Below, in pieces: positions 50,932-58,743 of a DNA stretch of 64,000 bases. Location: assembly GCF_013350005.1 (NCBI RefSeq), contig NZ_JABVWW010000012.1, positions 33,780-97,779 of the forward strand, in the 5' to 3' direction. Made by a program: the position numbers and the translations under genes. Positions within the stretch are counted from its first letter, which is position 1, and each line of letters begins with the position of its first letter. The DNA comes from Methylocystis silviterrae (lineage in GTDB: Bacteria > Pseudomonadota > Alphaproteobacteria > Rhizobiales > Beijerinckiaceae). The notes under the pieces were generated by a model. That model searched no databases, was not told the DNA's origin, and saw only the letters and a list, made by a program, of their open reading frames with translations.

Positions 50932-51096
50932 CGTCAACCCGGCCAAATGCCTAAAGTATTTCTAACGTTTTAGCTTCGCCATTCTCGCTATAGCTTCACA
51001 ATTATTATTGTCATTGCCTATTTTTAATTGGAAAAGCTTACCCGCCGCCCAATCTGATGCTCAGTTCAGTTGGTCCTGGACTGAAAGGAACGCATC

Positions 51097-51492
51097 ATGA
51101 TCGAATCTCGATGGAACGCCGATTTCATCGCGACCATACTCGGCGTCGTGTTCGTGGCGGTCGGCCTGCTGGGGTTCGTCCCCAATCCGATCGTCTATGA
51201 CGGCGGCTACTTCCACGTGAATGCAGCCCATAACTTCGTGCACCTCATCACCGGAGCGCTCTTGCTGCTCAGCCCCTATTTCGGCGTCCCGGTCCTCATG
51301 ATTCGCACAGTGGCCATACTCTATGCAGCGATCGCCATCCTGGGCTTCATTGCGCCGAACGTCGCCGAGTTCGGCGGGCTGGTCGCGATGAACCACGCCG
51401 ACCACTGGCTGCATGCGGTTCTCGCTGTCGTCCTGCTCGCGATCGGCTTTACGAAGCCCATGGAACGATCGGTCACCACAGCCCATATGTAG
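51097..51492 (+). CDS. DUF4383-like four-helix membrane protein
   Basis: This 131-residue inner-membrane protein has four predicted helices: FIATILGVVFVAVGLLGFV, VHLITGALLLLSPYFG, LMIRTVAILYAAIAILGFIA and HWLHAVLAVVLLAIGF. It matches the DUF4383 layout, including conserved His residues in NAAHNFVHLITG and NHADHWLHAVLA. The family function is unknown. ATG 51097 follows an AAGGAAC leader. It is the first chromosomal gene after the insertion element. Confidence 0.7.
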   Translation: MIESRWNADFIATILGVVFVAVGLLGFVPNPIVYDGGYFHVNAAHNFVHLITGALLLLSPYFGVPVLMIRTVAILYAAIAILGFIAPNVAEFGGLVAMNHADHWLHAVLAVVLLAIGFTKPMERSVTTAHM

Positions 51493-51548
51493 AGCTGCAA
51501 AGCGCGCGCCTCAGCCTTCGGGCCGAGGCGCTTTTGGCCGAGGCTGCG

Positions 51549-51860
51549 ATGACCGGTATGGACACAGCAGGGCTTCGCGACGCCGTCCGCGAGGCTCTCG
51601 ACAAAAGCCCTCTGGCGGACGCCAAGTCGATCTCGGTCGAGATCGTGGAGGGAGAAGTCGTGTTGAAGGGCTCCGTCGCCTCGGCGGCTGAATGGATGGA
51701 GGCGGAATACGCCGCTTCAACGGCCTCTTCGCCCCTCAAAGTCAAAAACGCCCTGACCATCAGCGTGATTTGGGAGGCGCCGAAGGACGACGTCTACCAG
51801 GCCGGCCTCGAATCTTTTCCGGCAAGTGATCCGCCCTCCTGGACGCCGGGCGAGACTTAA
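51549..51860 (+). CDS. Small BON-like domain protein
   Basis: This 103-residue protein has a BON-type alpha/beta segment: GLRDAVREALDKSPLADAKS is the helix, and ISVEIVEGEVVLKGSVASAAEWMEAE the strand-turn part with the typical V-L-x-G-x-V. A proline-rich tail follows (SFPASDPPSWTPGE). BON domains bind phospholipid or protein surfaces. There is no signal peptide, so it is predicted to be cytoplasmic. It starts 57 bases after the DUF4383 gene on the same strand. The start is taken at ATG 51549. Confidence 0.6.
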   Translation: MTGMDTAGLRDAVREALDKSPLADAKSISVEIVEGEVVLKGSVASAAEWMEAEYAASTASSPLKVKNALTISVIWEAPKDDVYQAGLESFPASDPPSWTPGET

Positions 51861-51996
51861 GGTTTTCGCTCAGGCTCGCTGCGCAGGCCAAGCGATGGTC
51901 AGTCAAGTCCAGCGACTGCCCTGGACCAGGCTGTCGCCCGTCGAACTTGCGTGAGGCGGAGAGTTCCGACATAGCCGGGAGCGAAAGCCGCCCGAC

Positions 51997-52476
51997 ATGC
52001 CCGAGATCGCCTTCTATCATCTCACCCGCGCCACGGTAGAGCAGACGCTGCCAATGCTCCTCGAGCGTTCACGCGCGCGCGGCTGGCGCGCCATCGTGCA
52101 GGCGATGAGCGAAACGCGCCTCCAGCGGCTCGACGCCGATCTCTGGTCGTACCGTCCGGAAAGCTTTCTCCCGCACGGGACGAAAGCGGACGGCGCGCCG
52201 GAGGCGCAGCCGATCTATCTCACCTGCGAGAACGACAATCCCAATAATGCCGATGTGCGGTTCTTCATCGAGGGCGCGCGCATCGTCCCGGCGCTCGCCG
52301 GCGCTGGCGCGCCGCGCGAACGCGCCGCGCTGCTTTTCGACGGGCGCGACGACGCCGAACTTGCCGACGCGCGCGCGCAATGGAAAGAACTGCGCGATCT
52401 GGGCTATAGCCTCGTCTATCACCAGCAGAGCGAGAGCGGCGGATGGGAAGAGAAGGCGCGCGAACCGAAAGCGTAG
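51997..52476 (+). CDS. holC: DNA polymerase III chi subunit
   Basis: HolC (chi) links the clamp loader to single-strand binding protein at the replication fork. The 159-residue protein starts MPEIAFYHLTRATVEQTLPM, with the family blocks RGWRAIVQAMSETRLQRLDA, LWSYRPESFLPHGT and PIYLTCENDNPNNADVRFFI. The C-terminal helix WKELRDLGYSLVYHQQS is also typical. A normal-length family member. A methyltransferase frame begins inside or directly after its 3' end on the same strand. Confidence 0.92.
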   Translation: MPEIAFYHLTRATVEQTLPMLLERSRARGWRAIVQAMSETRLQRLDADLWSYRPESFLPHGTKADGAPEAQPIYLTCENDNPNNADVRFFIEGARIVPALAGAGAPRERAALLFDGRDDAELADARAQWKELRDLGYSLVYHQQSESGGWEEKAREPKA

Positions 52477-52517
52477 ATCACGCCGCATCTGGGCGGGATC
52501 GCCCAGATGCAGATGAC

Positions 52518-53291
52518 GTGATCGATTCCAAAGGCAAAGAGCGCGCTCCAGGCGAAAAACCGGATTCCACTTTTTCGCAGCGCGCTCTAAGCGAAGATTT
52601 CGCCGAGCGCCGCGCCCGGGCGCGCGAAAGACTCGACGCCGTTGATCCGCATAAGCGTCCCGGCGGGATCGAGGCGGATCCCAAGCGCCAGGAATGGTTC
52701 GAGGCGGTCTACGCTCTCGCCGAGGACGATCCGGCCGCAGTGCCCTGGGCGCATCTTGAGCCGCGCCCGCTGCTTGAAGATTGGCTGGCCGCGCGCTCGC
52801 TCGTCGGCCTTCGCGCGCTCGACGTCGGCTGCGGACTGGGCGACAACGCCGAAGCGCTAGCGCGCGCCGGCGCGCGCGTTACCGCCTTCGATCTCGTCGA
52901 ACGCGCCGTGCAATGGGCGCGCGAGCGCTTTCCGGAGACCAAGGTCGACTATCGTGTCGCCGATCTCTTCGCTGCGCCATCTGAATGGCGCGGCGCCTTC
53001 GATCTCGTGCACGAGCTGTATACGCTGCAGGCGCTGCCGGAAGCGCTTCTGCCTGACGCCGCGCGGGCGCTCGCCGCCTTCGTCGCGCCGGGCGGAACGC
53101 TGCTCGTCATCTCGCGGGCGCGCGACGATGGCGAAGACCTTGGCGGCCCGCCATGGCCGCTCGCGCAGAGGGACATCGAGGCGTTCGCCGTCGACGGTCT
53201 TCGGCTTGTTTCACTGGAAGATATTCCGGCAAGCGGCGGGCTCGCGCGCCACTGGCGCGCCGAGTTTCGTCGCGACGAGGCTGGCGGGTGA
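52518..53291 (+). CDS. Class I SAM-dependent methyltransferase
   Basis: This 257-residue protein (from GTG 52518) has the Rossmann methyltransferase fold. Motif I is RALDVGCGLGDNAEAL (near residue 110), the acidic motif II residue is in VTAFDLVERAVQW, and the later strand is FDLVHELYTLQALP. The substrate is unknown. No Met, Val or Leu start fits downstream of the palindrome at 52538-52588, and the first ~25 residues (DSKGKERAPGEKPDSTFSQR) are encoded by that element. Starts at 52443 (overlapping holC) or 52518 are both possible. The last codons overlap the start of the ABC transporter gene (GTGA). Confidence 0.8.
   Translation: MIDSKGKERAPGEKPDSTFSQRALSEDFAERRARARERLDAVDPHKRPGGIEADPKRQEWFEAVYALAEDDPAAVPWAHLEPRPLLEDWLAARSLVGLRALDVGCGLGDNAEALARAGARVTAFDLVERAVQWARERFPETKVDYRVADLFAAPSEWRGAFDLVHELYTLQALPEALLPDAARALAAFVAPGGTLLVISRARDDGEDLGGPPWPLAQRDIEAFAVDGLRLVSLEDIPASGGLARHWRAEFRRDEAGG
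52538..52588. repeat. Palindromic element forming the methyltransferase N-terminus
   Basis: A 51-base unit has perfect 10-base ends, AGAGCGCGCT at 52538 and AGCGCGCTCT ending at 52588. Between them is a GAAAAACCGGATTCCACTTT core. The overall form, a GC-rich stem around an AAAACCGG...TTTT-type centre, is like small dispersed repeats common in Rhizobiales intergenic regions (recalled, not searched). Here it lies in an open reading frame. Confidence 0.65.
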
Positions 53292-54340
53292 GCGCGCCGC
53301 TGCTGTCGATTAAAAGCGTCAGCAAAAAATTCGGCGCCGTCATTGCGCTCGAGAACGTATCGCTCGACCTCGGGGCCGGCGAATTCTTCGCGCTGCTGGG
53401 ACCGTCGGGCTGCGGCAAAACCACGCTGATGCGCTGCATCGCGGGTTTCGAATCGCCGGACGCCGGAACGATCGCGCTGAGCGGCGTCGATCTTTCTGGC
53501 GTGCCGCCCTATCGGCGACCCGTGAACATGATGTTTCAGTCCTATGCGCTGTTTCCGCATCTCAATGTCTTTGAGAACATCGCCTTCGGTCTGCGACGGC
53601 AGGGTGGGAAGAAAGACGCCATCGACGCGCGCGTCAACGAATTGCTTGCGATGACGCAGCTTTCGGCTTTTGGCCATCGCAGAATCGACGAGCTGTCCGG
53701 CGGACAGAAGCAGCGCGTCGCGCTGGCGCGGGCGCTCGCGCCGCGTCCGAAAATGCTGTTGCTCGACGAGCCGCTGGCCGCGCTCGATCGCAAGCTGCGC
53801 GAAGAGACGCAGTTTCAGCTCAAGGAAATCCAGCGGCTGACGCAGACGAGCTTCGTCATCGTCACGCATGATCAGGACGAGGCGCTGGCGCTCGCCGACC
53901 GCATTGCGGTGATGCGGGCGGGCAGGGTGGAGCAGGTCGCCGGGCCGATGGAGATTTACGACCGCCCGGCGACACGCTTCGTCGCCGGCTTCGTCGGCGA
54001 AACCAATTTCATCGAGGGGCGCTTGGAGCGCAATGGCGCTGCGGCGCTGATCGCCGCGTTCGGACGAATCCCCTGCGAGCCTGGAAATTTTCCCGATGGC
54101 GCGCAGGCGACGCTCAGCGTGCGCCCCGAGCGCATTGGCGTTGCGCGCGAGGGCGAAGGAATCGCAGGCGTCGTTGAGAACTTCGTCTTTCGCGGCGAAA
54201 CGACGCTGCTGCGGGTGCGCGTCGCCAGCAACATCGTCCTACGGGCGGCGGCGGGCCATGGCGAGCGCCACGCAATCGGCGACCCAGTGAGGCTCAGCTT
54301 CCCGCCTGGCGCGGGAACGCTTCTCAAGGAGGAGCTGTGA
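53288..54340 (+). CDS. potA: Polyamine-type ABC transporter ATP-binding protein
   Basis: This 350-residue ATPase powers uptake, probably of putrescine or spermidine. It has Walker A GPSGCGKTTL, Q-loop FQSYALFPHLNV, signature LSGGQKQRVALARAL, Walker B MLLLDEPLAALD, and the H-loop VIVTHDQDEAL. A C-terminal TOBE domain follows (residues about 265-350: LSVRPERIGVAREGE). GTG 53288 overlaps the methyltransferase stop in a GTGA junction. Two permease genes follow; the substrate-binding gene (potD or potF) is not in the window, so the substrate is inferred from the permease family. Confidence 0.9.
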   Translation: MSAPLLSIKSVSKKFGAVIALENVSLDLGAGEFFALLGPSGCGKTTLMRCIAGFESPDAGTIALSGVDLSGVPPYRRPVNMMFQSYALFPHLNVFENIAFGLRRQGGKKDAIDARVNELLAMTQLSAFGHRRIDELSGGQKQRVALARALAPRPKMLLLDEPLAALDRKLREETQFQLKEIQRLTQTSFVIVTHDQDEALALADRIAVMRAGRVEQVAGPMEIYDRPATRFVAGFVGETNFIEGRLERNGAAALIAAFGRIPCEPGNFPDGAQATLSVRPERIGVAREGEGIAGVVENFVFRGETTLLRVRVASNIVLRAAAGHGERHAIGDPVRLSFPPGAGTLLKEEL

Positions 54341-54395
54341 GGATGAGGCTCAAAGGACGAACCCGGCGCCCTAAGGCTGTCCTCACCTTGTGGAG

Positions 54396-54443
54396 GCCCT
54401 CGTCCTTCGAGACGCGCCTTTCAGGCGCTCCTCAGGATGAGGG
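54396..54443. repeat. TCCTCAGGATGAG-type repeat between potA and potB
   Basis: This copy runs from CCCTCGTCCTTCGAGACGCG to CGCTCCTCAGGATGAGGGCG. It separates the ATPase gene from the first permease gene by 136 bases. It ends 33 bases before the potB start and might lower permease expression by folding. Confidence 0.85.
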
Positions 54444-54476
54444 CGCCCCATGCGCCGCGCGCAGCGAGGGCGCCAG

Positions 54477-55391
54477 ATGAGCGCGCGCCGCAGACTCTCG
54501 CTGGGCGAGCGGCTCGTGATCGCGGCGCCTTATCTGTGGATCGGCGCCTTTTTCCTTGCGCCGATGTTGCTCATCGCCAAGATTTCCGTTTCGCAGTCGG
54601 TGCTGGCGCGCCCGCCCTATCGGCCGATTTTCGAGCCTTCCGACGGTTTGGCCGCCATCTGGGCCAAGGCGCAGACCTTTTCGTTCGACGCCTATCGCGC
54701 GCTGATGAGCGATACGCTTTATCTCGAATCCTATCTGTCCTCGCTCACCATCGCCGCGGTCTCGACGCTGATCACGCTGATCATCGCCTATCCTTTCGCG
54801 CTCGCGATGGCGCGCGCGCCCGAGCGCCTGCGTCCCATGCTCATCGGCCTTGCTGCGGCCCCGTTCTGGACGAGCTTTCTCATCCGGGTCTACGCCTGGA
54901 TCGCGCTTTTGAAGGACGAGGGGCTGATCAACAATGCGCTGTTGGCGCTGGGGCTCATTAGCGCGCCGCTGCAGATGTTCGCGACAACGGGCGCTGTCGT
55001 TATCGGCATCGTCTACTCCTATCTGCCCTTCATGCTGTTGCCGCTCTACGCGGCGCTGGAGCGCCAGGACCCCAGCCTTCGCGAGGCGGCGGCGGATCTG
55101 GGGGCGTCGCCGGCGCATGTTTTCTTGCGCGTGACGCTGCCGCTCTCGCGTGAAGGCGTGGTTGCGGGCGCGCTTCTCGTCTTCATTCCGGCGGTCGGCG
55201 AATTCGTCATTCCGGATCTCCTCGGCGGCTCCGAGACGCTGATGATCGGGCGAACCTTATGGAACGACTTCTTCTCCAACCACGACTGGCCGGCGGCCTC
55301 GGCCGCGGCGATCGCGCTCGTCGCTGTGTTGATGATTCCGCTGCTGCTGTGGGAACGGGCGCGGCTTGCCGATGAGGACGACGCCCGATGA
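54477..55391 (+). CDS. potB: Polyamine-type ABC transporter permease, PotB family
   Basis: This 304-residue permease has six main helices and the binding-protein-dependent transport EAA loop (LREAAADLGASPAHVFLRVTLP), which couples to the ATPase. The family block ATTGAVVIGIVYSYLPFMLLPL is present, as is VPAVGEFVIPDLLGG (FIPAVGEFVIPDLLGGSETL). It is of the PotB/PotH type. ATG 54477 gives a sensible N-terminus (MSARRRLSLGERLVIAAPYL); a longer start at 54450 reads through near-repeat sequence. Its stop overlaps potC in an ATGA junction. Confidence 0.9.
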   Translation: MSARRRLSLGERLVIAAPYLWIGAFFLAPMLLIAKISVSQSVLARPPYRPIFEPSDGLAAIWAKAQTFSFDAYRALMSDTLYLESYLSSLTIAAVSTLITLIIAYPFALAMARAPERLRPMLIGLAAAPFWTSFLIRVYAWIALLKDEGLINNALLALGLISAPLQMFATTGAVVIGIVYSYLPFMLLPLYAALERQDPSLREAAADLGASPAHVFLRVTLPLSREGVVAGALLVFIPAVGEFVIPDLLGGSETLMIGRTLWNDFFSNHDWPAASAAAIALVAVLMIPLLLWERARLADEDDAR

Positions 55392-56221
55392 GCGCGGTCG
55401 TCTCCTGGGCGCGTCGCGCGACCCTTTTTATGGGCTTTCTCTTCCTTTACGCCCCGATCGCCATTCTCGCGGTCATGAGCTTCAACGCGTCGCGTCTCGT
55501 TTCCGTGTGGGGCGGATTTTCGACGAAATGGTATGCGGCGCTCCTGGAGAATGAGCAGCTTCTACATTCGGCGAAGATCAGCCTCGCCGCCGCGCTGATC
55601 TCGGCCACCATCGCGACTCTGCTAGGCCTTCTGGCCGCCATATCGCTCGCGCGTTTTGGACGCTTTCGCACGCGCATGCTGTTTTTCGGCGCCGTTCATG
55701 CCCCGCTGGTTCTGCCGGAGGTCGTGCTCGGCCTCGCGCTGCTGACGTGTTTCGTCGCGTTCGGGGTCGGACGAGGCTTCATCACGCTGGTCATCGGTCA
55801 TGTTACGTTGACAATGTGTTTCACGACGGTCGCGATTCTCGCGGCGCTGCGCGACAGCGATCCGGCGCTCGAAGAAGCGGCGATGGATCTGGGGGCGACG
55901 CCGTTCGGAGCCTTTGTCCGCGTGGCGTTGCCGCAGATCGCGCCGGCGATCGTCACCGCTTATCTTCTGGCGTTCACGCTTTCTCTCGACGACCTTGTCA
56001 TCGCCAGTTTCGCGACGGGCCCTGGCGCGACGACGCTGCCGATGCGCATCTACTCACAAGTGCGGTTGGGCGTTTCGCCGCAGATCAACGCCATTTCGAC
56101 GCTGCTTCTGGCGCTCGTCGCCGTAGCGCTCGGACTGGCGGCGCTTGTTTCCTCCAGGCGCGCGCGGCGCGATGGCCAAGTGATGACAAGCAGGGCGCGC
56201 GCGCCAGATAATGCATCATGA
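55388..56221 (+). CDS. potC: Polyamine-type ABC transporter permease, PotC family
   Basis: This 277-residue permease is the partner of PotB, with six helices and the EAA loop LEEAAMDLGATPFGAFVRVALP. The PotC/PotI marker LSLDDLVIASFATGPGATTLPMRI is clear (DDxVI and the TLP motif). The ATGA overlap with potB and a near overlap with the next gene (56218-56221) suggest one transcript through the phosphatidyltransferase gene. Transport substrate is inferred from the family. Confidence 0.92.
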   Translation: MSAVVSWARRATLFMGFLFLYAPIAILAVMSFNASRLVSVWGGFSTKWYAALLENEQLLHSAKISLAAALISATIATLLGLLAAISLARFGRFRTRMLFFGAVHAPLVLPEVVLGLALLTCFVAFGVGRGFITLVIGHVTLTMCFTTVAILAALRDSDPALEEAAMDLGATPFGAFVRVALPQIAPAIVTAYLLAFTLSLDDLVIASFATGPGATTLPMRIYSQVRLGVSPQINAISTLLLALVAVALGLAALVSSRRARRDGQVMTSRARAPDNAS

Positions 56222-56766
56222 CTCACAATTGGTTCGCTTCTCTTCCGAATTTCATCACCATCGGCCGTCTCGTGCTGACGCCGGCGGCGATCATCTTGAT
56301 CGTCGAGCGGCAATGGACCGCCGCCTTCCTGCTGTTCGCCGTCGCCGGCCTGTCAGACGCCCTCGACGGTTGGCTGGCCCGGACCTATCATCTCCAATCG
56401 GAACTCGGCGCGATTCTCGATCCCATCGCAGACAAGGCGCTGATCGTTTCAATGTACGTGACGCTCGCGATCGTCGACGCGCTGCCGGCGTGGCTCGCAA
56501 TCATGGTGGTGTTTCGCGACGTCATGATCACCGGCGCCGTGTCGCTGTCGTGGCTCATGGGGCGGCCGATGAAGGTGCATCCACATTTTTCTTCCAAGGC
56601 GACCACCGCCGCGCAACTGGTGTTCGCGGGCGTCGTTCTGGCCGTTCAGGCATACGGCCTTCATATTCCGCTGTTAAACGTAACGCTCATCGCCCTCGTC
56701 GCCGCATTGACCGTTGCTTCCGCCTGCGTCTATCTGTGGCTTTGGGTCCAGCATATGAGGCTGTGA
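56218..56766 (+). CDS. CDP-alcohol phosphatidyltransferase family protein
   Basis: This 182-residue inner-membrane enzyme joins a CDP-diacylglycerol to an alcohol, making a phospholipid or its precursor. The diagnostic D-G-x2-A-R-x8-G-x3-D-x3-D motif is complete in LSDALDGWLARTYHLQSELG and AILDPIADK. About five or six helices follow. It is similar to PgsA, but the overlap with a transport operon and its short form leave cardiolipin- or PgsA-type activity open. It overlaps the potC stop by four bases and is followed directly by an AI-2E-type permease gene. Confidence 0.88.
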   Translation: MTHNWFASLPNFITIGRLVLTPAAIILIVERQWTAAFLLFAVAGLSDALDGWLARTYHLQSELGAILDPIADKALIVSMYVTLAIVDALPAWLAIMVVFRDVMITGAVSLSWLMGRPMKVHPHFSSKATTAAQLVFAGVVLAVQAYGLHIPLLNVTLIALVAALTVASACVYLWLWVQHMRL

Positions 56767-56767
56767 C

Positions 56768-57985
56768 ATGTCACAGAGAAAACCGACGCTCGGCTTCGAT
56801 ACTGCGCAGCCGGCGGTCATTCCGCCGCCTCTCGACGCTGGCGACGACGCCGAGATGCAGCAGCTGCAATGGGCGGGACTGAGCCTCGAATGGCAGCTCG
56901 GGCTCTGGGGCTTGACGCTTCTGGCGCTAGGCCTGTCGCTCTATTTCTTGAGCCCGGTGCTTGCGCCCTTTGTCGCCGGAACCGCGCTCGGCTATCTGCT
57001 CGACCCCGTGGCTGACCGGCTGCAGCGGCTGGGCCTGTCGAGATTGGGCGCTGCGGGTCTCCTCCTCGTCGTCTTTCTTTTGGTCGTCGGGACCGCGGCC
57101 GTCATTCTGGTTCCGATTCTTTCGCATCAGCTCGCGGGCTTCATCACCTCGCTGCCGGGCTATTTGCAGACGCTGCATGGCCTCCTGACGCAATGGAGCG
57201 AGCGCTTTACCAGCGATTCCATCAATGGCTGGTTGCAGGAATTCGGGCTGGGCGGCGCCGCGGCGTCATTCGATGCGCAAAAATATATAAACGATCTCAC
57301 GAGCCAGGGCGCGACGTTGCTCGGCGATTTCGTGAAATCGCTGCTGTGGCGGGGATATGCGCTCATCAACGTGATCTCGCTCATCGTGATCACGCCGGTC
57401 GTCGCCTTCTATATGCTGGTCGATTGGGATCACATGGTCGCCATCATCGACGATCTGATTCCGCCGCGCCATCGCGAGGACGTGCGCTCGCTCGCCCGCG
57501 ACATCGATCGCGCGCTGGCCGGCTTCGTGCGCGGACAGTCGCTTGTCTGCCTGTTCCTTGGCGTCTGGTATGCGGGCGGGCTTTCGGCGATCGGGCTGAA
57601 TTTCGGGTTCCTCATCGGCGTCATCGCGGGTTTTCTGAGCTTCATCCCCTACGTCGGCTCCGTCACCGCCTTCGTTCTATCGATCATCGTCGCGATCGTT
57701 CAGGGCTGGCCGCACGTCCATTTGCCGATCGAGGCGGTGGCGATCGTGACGACCGGACTGATCATGGACGGCTATGTGCTGTCGCCGCGGCTCGTCGGCG
57801 CCTCCGTCGGGCTGCATCCGGTCTGGATCATGTTCGCCTTGCTGGCCTTCGGCGCGCTTTTCGGATTTACGGGCCTTATCGTCGCCGTGCCTGTCGCGGC
57901 GGCGCTCGGCGCCTTCATGCGCTTTCTTGCAAAACGCTACCGTGGGAGCGCGCTCTATCAGCACCCGATCCCCGACCGCGCATGA
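56768..57985 (+). CDS. AI-2E family transporter (PerM-like)
   Basis: This 405-residue inner-membrane protein of the AI-2 exporter superfamily has about eight helices. Family landmarks are FVAGTALGYLLDPVADRLQRLGLSR near residue 70, the long amphipathic periplasmic part, and the block GFVRGQSLVCLFLGVWYAGGLSAIGLNFG. Also present are FLSFIPYVGSVTA and LVGASVGLHPVWIMFALLAFGALFGF. Roles in the family range from quorum-signal export to Na+/H+ exchange; none is assigned here. It starts one base after the previous stop and overlaps hdaA in an ATGA junction. Confidence 0.9.
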   Translation: MSQRKPTLGFDTAQPAVIPPPLDAGDDAEMQQLQWAGLSLEWQLGLWGLTLLALGLSLYFLSPVLAPFVAGTALGYLLDPVADRLQRLGLSRLGAAGLLLVVFLLVVGTAAVILVPILSHQLAGFITSLPGYLQTLHGLLTQWSERFTSDSINGWLQEFGLGGAAASFDAQKYINDLTSQGATLLGDFVKSLLWRGYALINVISLIVITPVVAFYMLVDWDHMVAIIDDLIPPRHREDVRSLARDIDRALAGFVRGQSLVCLFLGVWYAGGLSAIGLNFGFLIGVIAGFLSFIPYVGSVTAFVLSIIVAIVQGWPHVHLPIEAVAIVTTGLIMDGYVLSPRLVGASVGLHPVWIMFALLAFGALFGFTGLIVAVPVAAALGAFMRFLAKRYRGSALYQHPIPDRA

Positions 57986-58677
57986 CAAAGGCCGGCGCGC
58001 CGGGGAAACGTGAGCCAGGACGTCAGTTGCCGCTCGACCTGCCGACGACGCCGCGCTTCGGACGTGAAGAGTTTCTGCCCGCCGCATCGAACCGGGCGGC
58101 GCTCGAGATGATCGAACGCTGGCCGGATTGGCCAGATCGGGTTCTCGCGCTGATCGGGCCCGCCGGCGCGGGCAAGTCCCACCTCTGCGCCATTTGGGCG
58201 GCGCGGGCGGACGCGCTTGTCGTTGCGCCCGACGCCCTGCCGACGCTGGAAGGGCTGGTCGCGCAGGCGCCGCGCGCCATCGTCATCGACGACGTAGAGC
58301 GCGTCGCGGACGAAACCACGTTGTTCCATCTCCTGAATTTCGTGAACGAAAGCGGCGCCTTCCTGCTGATGAGCGCGGCCCGCCCGCCGCGGGCGGAAGA
58401 TACGCGGCTTCCCGACCTGTTGTCGCGTTTGCGCCGCGCCCCGATCGTCGAAATCGGCGCGCCGGACGAGACGTTGATGCGCGCGGTTCTGGTGAAGCTC
58501 TTCGCGGATCGGCAGCTCCTCGTCGAACCGCCGGCGCTGGCCTTCGCCGCGCTGAGGCTGGAGCGCTCTCTCGCCGCCGCCCGCGCCTTTGTCGCCGCTC
58601 TCGACCGCGAGGCTTTGGCGCAGGGGCGGCCTGTCACACGGGCGCTCGCGGCTAAGGTTATTGAGAAGTTTACTTAA
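57982..58677 (+). CDS. hdaA: Regulatory inactivation of DnaA protein HdaA-like
   Basis: HdaA stimulates ATP hydrolysis by DnaA after initiation, limiting replication to once per cycle. The 231-residue protein is a DnaA-like AAA+ domain without DNA-binding region. After a basic N-terminus with a QLPLDLPTTPRFGREEF clamp-binding-like motif come Walker A LIGPAGAGKSHLCAIWAARA, Walker B AIVIDDVER and a sensor region. A QxLPLDL motif for the DNA clamp fits Hda proteins. ATG 57982 overlaps the previous stop (ATGA). Position before ppk is a known alphaproteobacterial order. Confidence 0.9.
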   Translation: MTKAGAPGKREPGRQLPLDLPTTPRFGREEFLPAASNRAALEMIERWPDWPDRVLALIGPAGAGKSHLCAIWAARADALVVAPDALPTLEGLVAQAPRAIVIDDVERVADETTLFHLLNFVNESGAFLLMSAARPPRAEDTRLPDLLSRLRRAPIVEIGAPDETLMRAVLVKLFADRQLLVEPPALAFAALRLERSLAAARAFVAALDREALAQGRPVTRALAAKVIEKFT

Positions 58678-58743
58678 GGATTTGGCCGAAGGATTTCGCC
58701 GCCGCACAGGCCTGTGGCATGATGGCCGGGACGGGAAGTGGAA

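Larger units (their letters stand above)
48261..50939. mobile_element. IS1595-family element with cargo genes and 8-bp target duplication
   Basis: The element body is 48269-50931 (2663 bases). The ends match as inverted repeats: GGCGATTATGCACTTGACTT from 48269 on the left, and GGCAATTATGCACTTGAGTT read inward from 50931 on the right, continuing TAGCAA in both. Of the first 25 bases only two differ. An 8-bp direct duplication, CGTCAACC, flanks it at 48261-48268 and 50932-50939. IS1595-family elements make 8-bp duplications, and some groups carry passenger genes. This one encodes a transposase and five cargo genes. The perfect duplication and intact transposase suggest a recent insertion. Confidence 0.95.

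Noticed and set aside
57193..57981. Upstream extension of hdaA overlapping the AI-2E-type gene
   Set aside because: This portion is an off-frame reading of the permease gene, rich in Arg. The ATG at 57982 gives the correct HdaA start and an ATGA overlap.
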